A stretch of DNA of 64,000 nucleotides from Effrenium voratum (lineage: Eukaryota; Sar; Dinophyceae; Suessiales; Symbiodiniaceae): the NCBI GenBank assembly GCA_963377175.1, contig CAUJNA010000196.1, forward strand, positions 1 through 64,000. Reading direction: 5' to 3'. Shown one piece after another: positions 39,338-51,900 of the stretch. The translations under genes and the position numbers were made by a program. Every line of letters begins with the position of its first letter. Within the stretch, counting starts at the first letter, position 1. The notes beneath the pieces were generated by a model that saw only the letters and a list, made by a program, of their open reading frames with translations, had not been told where the DNA came from and ran no database searches.

Positions 39338-42300
39338 ATCTTTTGGGGGAACGCCTGTTACGCAGAAGTTGTATCCAACTGGTTGGGGGGGAATGAATGG
39401 AGCAAAGGGGTCCTATTCATGATTCGCAAGGCTTGACTTGTGAATCTGAAAGCAAGCAGCTAAGTTGTTGTTATTACTTTGTTGTTTTGTTGTTTGCCGT
39501 GAAACCCGAGGGAAGCATCGAAGAGCAAAGATATTGTGAACATCAACGCTCACATTGCGCTTGCGTGGCGTTGTTTGCACTGGGTACCTCATGCCCAAAG
39601 GCTGAATCACTGAAGTGGGCCTCTCTGGGTGAATAATATTTCACCAACCTGGAACAAGGTGATTGGGGGAATATTCCCACATAAACCACCATTTGGGGTG
39701 AATTCGGTCGTGTGAGGTCGAAAAAAAGTCACCCAGACCTATGGTTCTGCGTGGTGTCACTCCAAGCCTGTCAGCTCTGATAGATTGGCCCCAGGGTTCC
39801 GTTTTTTGACTACCCCAAGGCAGACTTAAACCCAGGGGTGGTTGATTCCCCCAAAAGAGAAACCCCTGGGTTTAAGTCTACCCCAAGGAGGTCAAAAAAC
39901 GGAACTCTGGGCCCTGCACCCTGCTTGGGGCATGGCATGATAGCCATCAAGCACCGGGAATGGTAGAATACTCCCGCGACCCCAAAAACAAAGACAAAAA
40001 AAAGAGATGTGCCTTCGTAACGGCTGCGGTGATCAGACGCGAAAGGCGAACTTTCAGATGGCCATGGGTCAAAATCGTCCCCCCAGCGAACATCCCAATC
40101 CCAACTGAACTAAAGCCTAAGGGTGGGTGGTGAACTCACCCAGCCCCATGGGATCCCATTTCTTTTGACCCACAGCTGCCCGGGTTCGGAACACATGAGA
40201 CGCTCAGTCAAGCCGATCGCCGCTCAGTCGCTCGGACGCCCCGCGGGCAGAAGGCGCGATTTCGCAGCAGCCCGTGGCCTAGGCAGGCGGAAGTGATGGG
40301 GGGGGGGTTACTAGGGAGGGGGGGACGAACCAAAGCGAAACAAGAAGAACCAGCTGAAGAGGAAGCCATGGGATTGTCGAACAAGCGCATGCTGAACACA
40401 ATTTGGCCCCGGTTTATCAAAGCTGAGTCATGCCCTGAGGCTGCAGGCTGCGGCGAAAACAGCATCCAGGAGGTCAAAGGGAAGGCTGAAGCGGAAGCCA
40501 CACCTCGGCTTCTGCCTCTCAGTTGGTCTGTGGCCCTGGAAAAAAAGGGAACCCTTTTTTGGGAAGACAACTTTTAGCGCGGCAGCCACCCCCCCAAAAA
40601 AAGAAAGGACACAGGGTGCCACGAGGCAGAAACAGAACAGGCTCAAAAGATGGGATTGAGCCTACATGAGACAACAAGATAGCCTAACTTGTGCAATCAC
40701 AATTGTCCGGCGGAGGGTTTTGCAGTGCAGGTTCCCCACCCCCTGCACCCCAAGGATGGCAGGAAAGGCGCAATTCTCCCGGGCACCCGGCGTCATCTCT
40801 TCTAGAAATCTCTCGGATTAGTGTGGTCCTCCTGATTAAACGAAGTTAACATTCCCAAAAAACATATTGTTGTTGTTCTTTTTTCCGCAGCACAGGTCAT
40901 GCTGTGCCCACGCAAGGGTCGAGGCACATAGGGCACGGCAGGGAAAATGAGTGCGTCCCTTGGTTTTGCGGACATTTCCATGATCAGCACTCCATATCCC
41001 TCCCAAATGGACCCTAGACTACCCTCCCTGCCCGAAGGGGGGTTGCTGGCTTGGACCATTCCTTTCACAGGGATCTGGTAAGCTTCGTGTTTGGGTGGCA
41101 ATTTTGACCGATGAGTCACTTCGCCTAGGCCCCGCGACCTGCGCGCAGTTGGACCTGGGCCGATGTGCCAAAATGGGGGTTCCCCATTCGGTTGCTCTAA
41201 AAGGACCACCCCAACCAGGTTATCCTCCAAAACCCCAATCAACACGCATACTGATATCCGATGGGTATGATCTTGTGTGGACGACCCTTTGGTGGCGGAT
41301 CCTTCACCAGCAAGGTGGGATGTGCGCGAAACTTGATGCTTGCAATGGACAAACCCTCTCAAACGGAACAAGCTTGACTTCCAGGAGCACAACCTCTCTC
41401 ACTTGTTTTCAAGTCACAACCATTGATTCTCGGTTGCTTTCTGATCCCCTGCTAAAAGTTTAGCTTTCTATGGTTTAATGGAAAACCCATCCAAGCAAAA
41501 TGCACCTGTGGATTGATCAAACAAACTCGTTCCCCTTGCGTCCCTATGCATTCCCGAGCTCTGGCACTCGTTGCCCGAAACTTCTCGCGGCCCTCAATCG
41601 AGCGAGCGCTCGATACGTCGGCCTGCCATGTCCAGGGAGAAGCGGCGGCCTAACCTGAGAGAAACGACCCCTCTGGGGGGGGGGCTAGTTTGAGACTTAA
41701 CAACGCCCTTGGTTCCCCTTAGGGAGTCATAAATAAAAGGTGATTGATCACCAGTTGAGAGTTTGACTACATGTGGACCAAAATTGAAAAACCAAAAGGT
41801 CAAAAGGTCAGGCTTTGGGCAACTAAGTTTGGGGCTACAGAAACTCAACATATCGTGAGGAATGCAGCGATTCGGAAGCTGTAACAACTCCTTTGATGCG
41901 ACAAGAAACGTGCCCGGCTTGCTGAGTGTCTACGATGTCTCACCTCTGGCCTGTCGTTCGTTTGTTTTTTTCAAAATAAACGTCCCCTATGGGTAAATTC
42001 CTTTTGGTTTCCTTGAAATACCAGCCAAAAGGGGATCACCAAGTTTGAGAGGTGATCCTTAGGTGGTGGTAATGGTTTGTTTTTTACCCAAATTGTTGAA
42101 CCCTTGGCTTCTTTTCAGGATAAAAATGTGAAGCTCCCCTCAACCCAAACAAACCTGCCAATTCAAACCGCCAATTCGAGGGAAACTGAAATTGTCGGAT
42201 TTTCCGCATCGCTCTAGGGCTGTGGCGGCCAGTTCAACTCGCTGCGCAGCGGGTCGAGCAGCAAATCCACCTGAGAGCAGCCCACAAAACGTGCCGGGCG

Positions 42301-45300
42301 GGGTGTAGATAGGGAAAATGCAATTCCCCGGCTATTGGCGAAATAAAAGTGATTGATAGGGAACATGCCATTCCCCTGACCTATTGGCGAAATGAAACGG
42401 AGAAAAATAATTGCGCCATCTACTTTCGTGATTGGCAGGGCGAAAATGGCGCTGCCAAACACAACCGAGGGGGCGAAAGCTCTTGCAAGCTGCTTGAACC
42501 GCCCTCATGCCTACTTCAAACCACCTCATCCTCTTAGCGTCAAGGCCCGCGTTTGTTATCCCAGAAGAAGAAGAAAAACAATGAAAGCACAAGGGTCGTT
42601 GTAATTCACTGCTGTGCCTTTTGCGCGGCCACCATACTTTCGCGTAACCCACAAAGGTCGGGCTCAGTTCCACCTCACCCGACGGCCCGCCTCGTCCAGC
42701 AGCATGACACCCCCATGGAAGAGGTGCAAGACCTCCCCACACACGCCTCAAGGCTGCTCACTCGAACATGTCCCAACCGCGCCAGTCAGAAAGTTGCATT
42801 TGGCCTGTAAGCCTTGATGCCAGTTTGACAACCATGCTTCACTTGGCATGATTCTCCATTTCATCACCGCTCAAAGCGGCAGGGCGAGCCCTGTCCCTTC
42901 TTGTTTGGTGCTCCTATGTGCTCCTGGCCAGCTGCAAGTCGAACATGAATAAATGGCCTTGACATGTTGGTCATGGTGGAAACCCGCGCAGCGCAGCCAT
43001 GGGTGGACATGTTTCACCACAAGGCGGGCTCTTGGCGCACATCAGTCGTTTCCAACAACGGACAGCTGAGATTGGATGTCACTATCCCCTTCGCTGCATG
43101 CTTCAGTCGCGTGCCAGTCAGCCAGACAATCCAAGACTCATGCTTGGTGAAAGTGCTAAAGTGCCCCTTAGGCCTTGTTTCTCGGCCATGGCTTCCTCCA
43201 CGGGATTCAACCCGTGGGCAGTGAGTGTCCATATTTCGAGCGCATACCCAGCAACTCGCCGTGCAAGTTCGAAGCACTTTGGAGGAGTCACGCTCAGGCG
43301 AGAGCAAGCTTCGTCGACTTTGCTTTGATCCTTGCGGAATGCTTTCCACAGATCTTGACCTTTCATAGTGGTTTCCTTTCACTCCTACCTTCAAAGGGTA
43401 CCCTTAAAAAAAAAAAAAATCAAAAAGAAAAAACGCAAACTGTTAAACCCACATGAGACACAATCCAAACCCGGGTGTTAAAATGGTACCTATTTATGGC
43501 TGGGATTGCCCCTTACTACCATGTGACTGATGGCACGAAAGAACCTCGACCTGCATAGTGGTTCCTCTTGGCTCTCAGCCAAGTAATTCAAAGCTTTCCA
43601 AGCCTGAAAGCTATGTCCCACATCTTTCAGGCTCGGTTGCATTCAGCAGTTGGCATGCTTCCAGCCATGCCTGATCCATGATCAGCCGGCCTGGACGGTG
43701 GAGCGGGCCACTTCGACATCGTCTTCGTTGGATGCCTCAGACGCATGCGCATCGCGCCGCCTGCGCAAGATTTTGGGACTTGCACCACGTCCCCGCCGCG
43801 CGCCCGCGCCGATGCCAAGTCCAACTCGCCGACTAGAACTGGACCAAAACATCACTGGCTCAACTTTGGACTTGGTTCTTGGGCGCTCGGGTCCTCAAGG
43901 GTTCCGGCCACCTCCGGAGACCGAGGGAAGGCACATGCAGCCTAGCCGCCGTAGAGAGCCACGAGGGCAAACGCAGCCAGCTGCCCTGACACGTCAGATG
44001 CTCAACCTGCAAAAAATAACCTTGGCAATACTAAAGTAAGCACTGGGAAGCTGAGAGCCAGCCATGGCAATACTGAAGTAGAATTGGCAATACAAAAGTA
44101 AGCACTGTCCCTCCCAAGGAGGTCCCCAGGATTTCACTCAAGAGGGTCCAGCTGACTGGTTCCACGGTTCAGGGGGGGGGGGAAGGGTCGCGTTAAAGAG
44201 GGTCCAACATTTTTTTGCCCGGCACAGGCGCACCGGAGTCTTGCTATAATTTTGTTGGTGGGGCAAAGGCCATGCATGCAATTCGTGCAGCGTTGCTGAG
44301 GGGTTGCCAACTTGCGTTTCCTGCTCCTTCTCCCGTAGCCTTGACTACTTCTGCCCTGGTTCCGCCCATGGACACGGTTGAAGACCAGCTAAGCCAAGCT
44401 TGAAGAGCGAAGCAAACAATGCACCCCTCCGCCTGAATCTGTCAAAGCAGTCCTGCCTTCTCCGACTCTGACCGGGCCAAATGCTGAGCCGTGCTGTGGT
44501 GCAGCCTGAACGCACGTAGTGGAAAGGGAAGCCACAGGATAAGATTTCGTCCCCACCTGCCTGCTGCCTTGACTACTATTCTGGGCTGTCCTCAGATCCT
44601 CTGCTACATGTTGTTTGTTTTGTCTTTATTAGTTTTTGTCTTTTTAGTTGGTTTTTGCTGGAAACTCCCACCAAACACCACAAAGATAAAAAGCCAAGGG
44701 GATGACTGGGAGCCAGCAAACGCCTTATTCAATAACTTAACAAGAAGAAGAACCCAATAAATCCAGAATATAAAAAATATACAGTTGTTTCTCTTTTCTC
44801 TTTATATCTAAATATATATAAAGGACCCCACGCAACCCGAACACCTCCCTGACACGGCCCCCAGACTCCAACAGCAGCTCGATGCGCCGCAGCAGCACGC
44901 TCTTCACCTAGGGGAAAAAGCGGCGTCCCAGCCAGCCGTTGGAGCAGAAATTGGGATCCCCATGCTACCGTGGATGGCTGCGACATCCATTTCGCACTGT
45001 TCAGAAACCCTGGTTTCTAATTTCAAAGGGGTGCGAAATGGAGTTCGTCCGTCCACAGTATGCTGCTCCGCTTTCCGGGAGTCCGCTTGAACATTCAAAC
45101 TGAGGTCAACATTAGAGGCAGCAAGGAAGAAGTGCGGCGGGCTGCTGGGCTGCTAGAGGTTTAACTTCCGGCTGGGTTAAAAGGACACACCCTAAACCCT
45201 AATAGCCTAAAAACCTAAGGAACTGGACGGCCAGGAACCGCCAAGGTTGGCATTCACGATCCGAACCTTTCCTTAGGTCCCGCACGGAAGCGGGTGCCGC

Positions 45301-45959
45301 AATCACCGCCGCCTTGGGCCAATGGATGCAGACTCAGACTGCGCCGTGGGGAATAACTCTCAAACGAATTCCAACGGCAAGAGGCTGCGGGTTCCAAACG
45401 ATATTCTGACACATTCCTCAGTTGCCCCTTAGGGGCAACGCACGCACTTGTCAACAAACTGGGGACCCAAGCAACTGCTTGGCTTCCCTTTCACTCCCTA
45501 ATGAAGAACGAGGTGGAAAATGGCCCAAGCCATTGGATTTTGACGAAAAAATTGCCCAAAAAATGGAAGAACAAGGCCATCCTTTTGGGCCAAGGCGAAA
45601 AGAAAGGCCCAAACCATGGGAGAACCAAGACAACGTGTGCGCAACTGTTGGGCCAGGACGGGGAAAAATGGCCCAAACCATGGGAAAGAAAAAAACACAA
45701 AAAAGCGCGCGTTCCAGGTCGATCCGTTCTGGGCAACGGCATCGATCCATTCTGGGCTTCCCGGGCGCGGCCCTGTCGCGCCGCCTCCAGCTTGGCAAGG
45801 AGCGCCTTCGTCGCGGGCACCTGAGCGTCGCGGGCACCTGAGGCGCTTCGTGGGTGACTTGTCGAGCCGGGGGAACGGCGGGGCAAAGAGGCCAGCAACG
45901 CCTCCCCCGGCGAAAACAAGACAACCACTACACAAACAAACAAACAAGCAAGCAAGCAA

Positions 45960-46054
<95 letters not shown>

Positions 46055-48907
46055 CTTGGCAAGACTTGCGCCTCTTCAGGTTGTCTTTCAATTAACTGAG
46101 TGCTCTGCATCCAGCCGCTCTGCCAAAACAAAGCTTTACCAGGCAATGCGCCGTTCAACGCAGCATGGTCAAATTTGGTGTGCCTTCAGGGACTTTGTAA
46201 ACTCAATGCTTCCATCTGCTGGAGCTAATTACCTGGGAAAACACATGTTTCCTGTAGTCATTGGTTCCCTTTAAACCCAACCGGATTGGAAAAAACACAT
46301 ATTCTCAGGGCTGTGGCGTGCCCAGACCCCGGACCGGGCTCACCGGAAGCCGAACCTGGCGGTGGAACTCCAGCGTGAGCACTGGCCTGGAGGCATCGGA
46401 TTGCTCGCGGAAAACGAAAACCAACGAGGGAAGGCAGCCGCTTTTGTGGGTACCCTCCCACCAATTAACATGCTGACAAAAGCTCCCTTAAAAGGAAAAT
46501 GGTCCAAACCAGGCCCCCCGGTCAGGTTCCATGTTAACTGGTGGGAGGATGGGATCCAGAAAAATCGCCCGCGGTTGTGCTGTTTTACCTGTCACTGCCT
46601 GAGTCTGGCAAACAAAACTGAACCCTGCATGTCCTTCTGGGCTAAGAATCTATTCAGACCTTCAACCCCAAAACTGGCCCAAAACCCACAAACAGTACGT
46701 TTACCTTTGCCGTTCCCCAGATGCGGGTAGCGTCAGAATCCCTCTGCCTCTCCAAAAAAAAAGCGATGGCCCCCTCTTCAAAAGAAAATTTGGATACCCA
46801 GCTCCTTGGCTCCCTTGCAACCACCAGCTAGGCTGTGTTCTTTACCTGCTATGAAAATTAACCGTCGATCCTGGATGAAAGCTGCTGCATCTTTATTGGC
46901 CCAGTGCTCCCCGAAAGTGAAAGGATGAAGGATCCCCCCCAAAGAAAAACAATACAATCATCCCTCCCGGGTGGTATTGCAACAGCCTGGAACCCTTCTC
47001 AAAACTGTTTAATTATTTGCCACCAAAACGGATCTTCCCAAAATGAAAACTCGAAGAGTGAGCCAAACAAAGCGCAAACTGTGTATTTACCACAAAAAAT
47101 GCCTTCCCCAGAGAAAAAAAAAAAAAAAAAAAAACAATTACAAAGAAAAAAACACTAAAGTCCAGGAACTCAGAGAAGCGAGCGAACGCGTTTCTTGATT
47201 TTCCCGGGGTGCCCGGTTTGGGCACGGAAGTCCCACCTGGGCAGCACCGGCGAGGAGAAGCGCTCCACCATGACGGCGCGGGACCTCAGCCGACACAAAA
47301 GAGTCACTTGCTCAAAACCGATCGGTACAAGAATGGTTGAACTCCTGGTTGATTGGGGGGTGTCCCCGTTTAGTGGTTGGACTCAGACCACTTTTGGAGG
47401 GAACACCACCCTAATAATGGGACGGGTTCTACTTAGATCCTGGATCAACTTTATTAACATGGTGAACCCAGAGCTATGCCTCAAGAATTGGTTCTGGCGG
47501 ATATCCGCAGCGATTTTTCCGGCTGGGACTGCCCCTTACTAACCTTCATCTACCCGAATCGGTTTTGAGCACGTGGCTCACTTGTTGTAAGGTAGGTTGG
47601 GGGGCTTAGCTGAGTGGGATCCAGCCATTTTGCTGTGTGCTTGAGGATAAACTAGGCTGTCCTCAGATCCCCCGCTAAAAGTGAATAACTGTGAGTGGGC
47701 TAGTTAAATGGAAAACCCTACAAAACACTAGCAAGCTAAAGAGCTAAGGAACCGGATGGCTGGGAGCAAAGGAAACCACCCATTTTGCTTGGGTAGCTCG
47801 GCTTAGGTGTACTTGCGCTGGTTGAATGGACGGCCTTAGTGTACTGCTTGTCGTGGTCCCAGGCTCGAGGCCTCCATTTTGGGTCTCCCCATAGCAGGCC
47901 TTCAAGCGCCAAGGGCTCATACGCACATCTCACATGCCAGCGGCTAGCTGCGGGCGAAGTTGGCAGCAGGCGGCTGCAACCGACGCTATAAGCATAAGCG
48001 TCCTTTTGTGGAAAATGGATGGCCCTGGGAAATGGAATGAATCCCATCTAAGCCAGTGACATCAGTTTCTAACCGAACTATCCTTGAAGGGACACCTATG
48101 ACGTTAAAATGAAACCAGTGGCCAGGCTCGATTAAGTCAATCTACTCATTTGCAAAAGTAGAAGGTCACTAAACATTGGCATTGCACTTGCCCAGCAACA
48201 TATTTGTGACCGACCCCCTTTAAACCGCAATGCTGTGCCAACATGTTGCCGGTGATCAGTGCAACATTGCCGAATTCCACAACTTCACTGTTTGTTCCTG
48301 GCAAGTTGTTTTGCTTTTGGGTTTTTGGTTTTGTCTATTCTTCGATATTTTTTGTAGGGGGCTGCCAAAAACTAGCTGTTGTTTGTCGGCCCATACCACG
48401 GGTTGTGAAGAAAGAAGGCCACCGAATGGCACCCACTAGCCCCACCCCCCCTGTGGCTCGCGGCATGTCAAGCAAAGCCGCAGGCATGCATGCGGCGACC
48501 AGCCTGCGGTTCCATCGAATCGCGAAAAACCATCCCAGGCAGCCTGGACCCCGCTGTGAAAAGCCCCGCAAAACCCTGCAACCATAGGTGTCCTTGGTAG
48601 ATGATCAAAACCACCAGGGAAACCAGGGCCATCTATTTTCCAGCAAAACAACCAAAAAGGACACCTATGCCTGCAACAACCTCCTTACTGCTTGGACAGC
48701 CCGTGCTTTTGCATCCCAAAACGCCTTGGTCCGACGTGTTTGACGCGCCTCCCCTTGGTTTCAGCAAGTTTTCCCACGCGCCGCCTGCGGCCATCCGCCA
48801 AAAGTAGGACCAGCAGTGGAGCAATCACCGTGGTCTTCCCCTCGCCCATCAGCATCTGCTGACACCTCACTCTCTCTGGCTTCCATCTGCTTAAGCCCCC
48901 TGGAAAA

Positions 48908-48943
<36 letters not shown>

Positions 48944-51900
48944 CCAGCAGTCCTAGATTCCCTTTAAAAAAATAACAGGGAAAATTACTAAAACCAAAAA
49001 AACAAACTATTCTTCAGCAAATGGAAGCTGGCGATCTGAACATCTGAAGCTTTTGCTGGGACCAACAGCACCAGAGTGAAAGTAGACGGCACACGTCCCG
49101 TGTGGGCAAAAGGAGATGACTCGATGACTAAACCAACATCGGGGAATTGGTCTTGCAAAGGGCACAAACGCTGAATCAAAGTCAAAGCCTGATCTAGAGT
49201 TCTGAACATCCCTTGGAGGTGAATGGATCAAAAACATTCTAAATGTATATATGAACAACCCCCCCTTCTTTCCGAAACAAACTTAAAGCCAACCGCGGAG
49301 CATAACTGGACTATGCGAAACACCACCCTGAAGCTATCCAGAATCGCGCTAAAATACCCTGCAAAAACTCTAAACCAAGACGTCCTACCCCCCCGAAACC
49401 CATTTGGGCTGGTCCACTTGGTTTCCCCCCTCGAAGGGTCATGAAAAACATCCCCCCCCGATCATCAAGCTGCTTGGCAACCCCAACGCGCAAACAAGAA
49501 CCATGGGCTCACATTCCCAACCACCAATTGGGGGTCACCTGAAAAACCGCCGGGAAGAGCAAAACCGAGCGAGCTGAACCCCTCTTCCAAGAGCCCGGCA
49601 CGGAACGGCCTGCCTGGCGCACGGGAGCGGGTGAAGATAAAACCAGGGGTTCGCGCGAACAGCACCGCTTTTACTTCCCAAACTTCCCAAGAACGTCAAA
49701 CCCAGGAACTTGGTTTGAAAGTCAGCTGAGGTGCTGACAACTGAGGGAACTTGGCTTGAAAGTCAGCTGAAGTGCTGACAACTGAAGGAACTTGGCTTGA
49801 AAGTCAGATGAGGTGCTGACAACTGAAGGAACTTGGCTTGAAAGTCAGCTGAGGTGCTGCCAACTAAAGGAACTTGGATTGAAAGTCAGCTGAGGTGCTA
49901 ACAACTGAAGGAACTTGGCTTGAAAGTCAGCTGAAGTGCTGACAACTGAAGGAACTTGGCTTGAAAGTCAGCTGAAGTGCTGACAACTGAAGGAACTTGG
50001 ATTGAAAGTCAGCTGAGGTGCTGACAACGGTGCTGACAACTGAAGGAACTTGGCTTGAAAGTCATCTGAGGTGCTGACAACTAGAGTCGAACTTAATTTG
50101 AAAGTCAGCTGAGGTGCTGACAACTGAAGGAACTTGGCTTGAAAGTGAGCTGAGGTGCTGACAACTGAAGAAAGTTGGCTTGAAAGTCAGCTGAGGTGCT
50201 GACAACTGAAGGAACTTGGCTTGAAAGTCAGCTGAGGTGCTGACAACTGAAGAAACTTGGATTGAAAGTCAGCTGAGGTGCTGACAACTGAAGGAACTTG
50301 GATTGAAAGTCAGCTGAGGTGCTGACAACTGAAGGAACTTGGCTTGAAAGTCATCTGAGGTGCTGACAACTAGAGTCGAACTTAATTTGACAGTCAGCTG
50401 AAGTGCTGACAACTGAAGGGCCGTGGATTGAAAGTGAGCTGAGGTGCTGACAACTGAAGGAACTTGGCTTGAAAGTCAGATGATGTGCTGACAACTAAAG
50501 GAACTTGGCTTGAAAGTCAGCTGAAGTGCTGACAACTGAAGGAACTTGGCTTGAAAGTCAGCTGAAGTGCTGACAACTGAAGGAACTTGGCTTGAAAGTC
50601 AGATGAGGTGCTGACAACTGAAGGAACTTGGCTTGAAAGTCAGCTGAGGTGCTGCCAACTAAAGGAACTTGGATTGAAAGTCAGCTGAGGTGCTAACAAC
50701 TGAAGGAACTTGGCTTAAAAGTCAGCTGAGGTGCTGACAACTGAAGGAACTTGGCTTGAAAGTCAGCTGAGGTGCTGACAACTGAAGGAACTTGGCTTGA
50801 AAGTCAGCTGAAGTGCTGACAACTGAAGGAACTTGGCTTGAAAGTCAGCTGAGGTGCTGACAACTGAAGGAACTTGGCTTGAAAGTCATCTGAGGTGCTG
50901 ACAACTAGAGTCGAACTGAATTTGAAAGTCAGCTGAGGTGCTGACAACTGAAGGAACTTGGCTTGAAAGTCAGCTGAGGTGCTGACAACTGAAGAAAGTT
51001 GGCTTGAAAGTCAGCTGAGGTGCTGACAACTGAAGGAACTTGGCTTGAAAGTCAGCTGAGGTGCTGACAACTGAAGGAACTTGGATTGAAAGTCAGCTGA
51101 GGTGCTGACAACTGAAGAAAGTTGGATTGAAAGTCAGCTGAGGTGCTGACAACTGAAGGAACTTGGATTGAAAGTCAGCTCAAATGCTGACAACTGAAGG
51201 AACTTGGATTGAAATTCAACTGAGGTGCTGGCAATTGAAGGAACTTGGCTTGAACGTCAGCTGAGGTGCTGACAACTAAAGGAACTTGGCTTGAAAGTCA
51301 GCTGAGGTGCTGACAACTGAAGGACCTTGGCTTGCAAGTCAGCTGAAGTGCTGACAACTGAAGGAACTTGGCTTGAATGTCAGCCGAGGTGCTGACAACT
51401 GAAGGAACTTGGCTTGAAAGTCAGCCGAGGTGCTGACAACTGAAGGAACTTGGCTTGAAAGTCAGCTGAAGTGCAGACAACTGAAGGAACTTGGTTTGAA
51501 AGTCAGATGAGGTGCTGACAACTGAAGGAACTGGGCTTGAAAGTCAGCTGAGGTGCTGACAACTGCAGGAACTTGGCTTGAAAATCAGCTGAGGTGCTGA
51601 CAACTCAAGGAACTTGGCTTGAATGTCAGCCGAGGTGCTGACAACTGAAGGAACTTGGCTTGAATGTCAGCTGAGGTGCTGACAACTGAAGGAACGTGGA
51701 TTAAAAGTCAGCTGAAGTGCTAACAACTGAAGGACCTTGGCTTGCAAGTCAGCTGAGGTGCTGACAACTGAAGGAACTTGGCTTGAATGTCAGCCGATGT
51801 GCTGACAACTGAAGGAACTTGGCTTGAAAGTCAGCCGACAACTGAAGGAACTTGGATTGAAAGTCAGCTGAAGTGCAGACAACTGAAGGAACTTGGATTG

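Larger units (their letters stand above)
39316..40451. other. Intron tract right of the mobile element
   Basis: It opens with the (GT)n target remainder, then anonymous sequence with a 128-bp foldback element (39787-39914) and a MITE copy (40061-40177). No exon is recognised. Confidence 0.5.

Noticed and set aside
49007..49217. Host exon [20 protein letters not shown]
   Set aside because: It looks protein-like, but the exons at 57.7 and 48.9 kb join in phase without it and the family has no such insert that I know.
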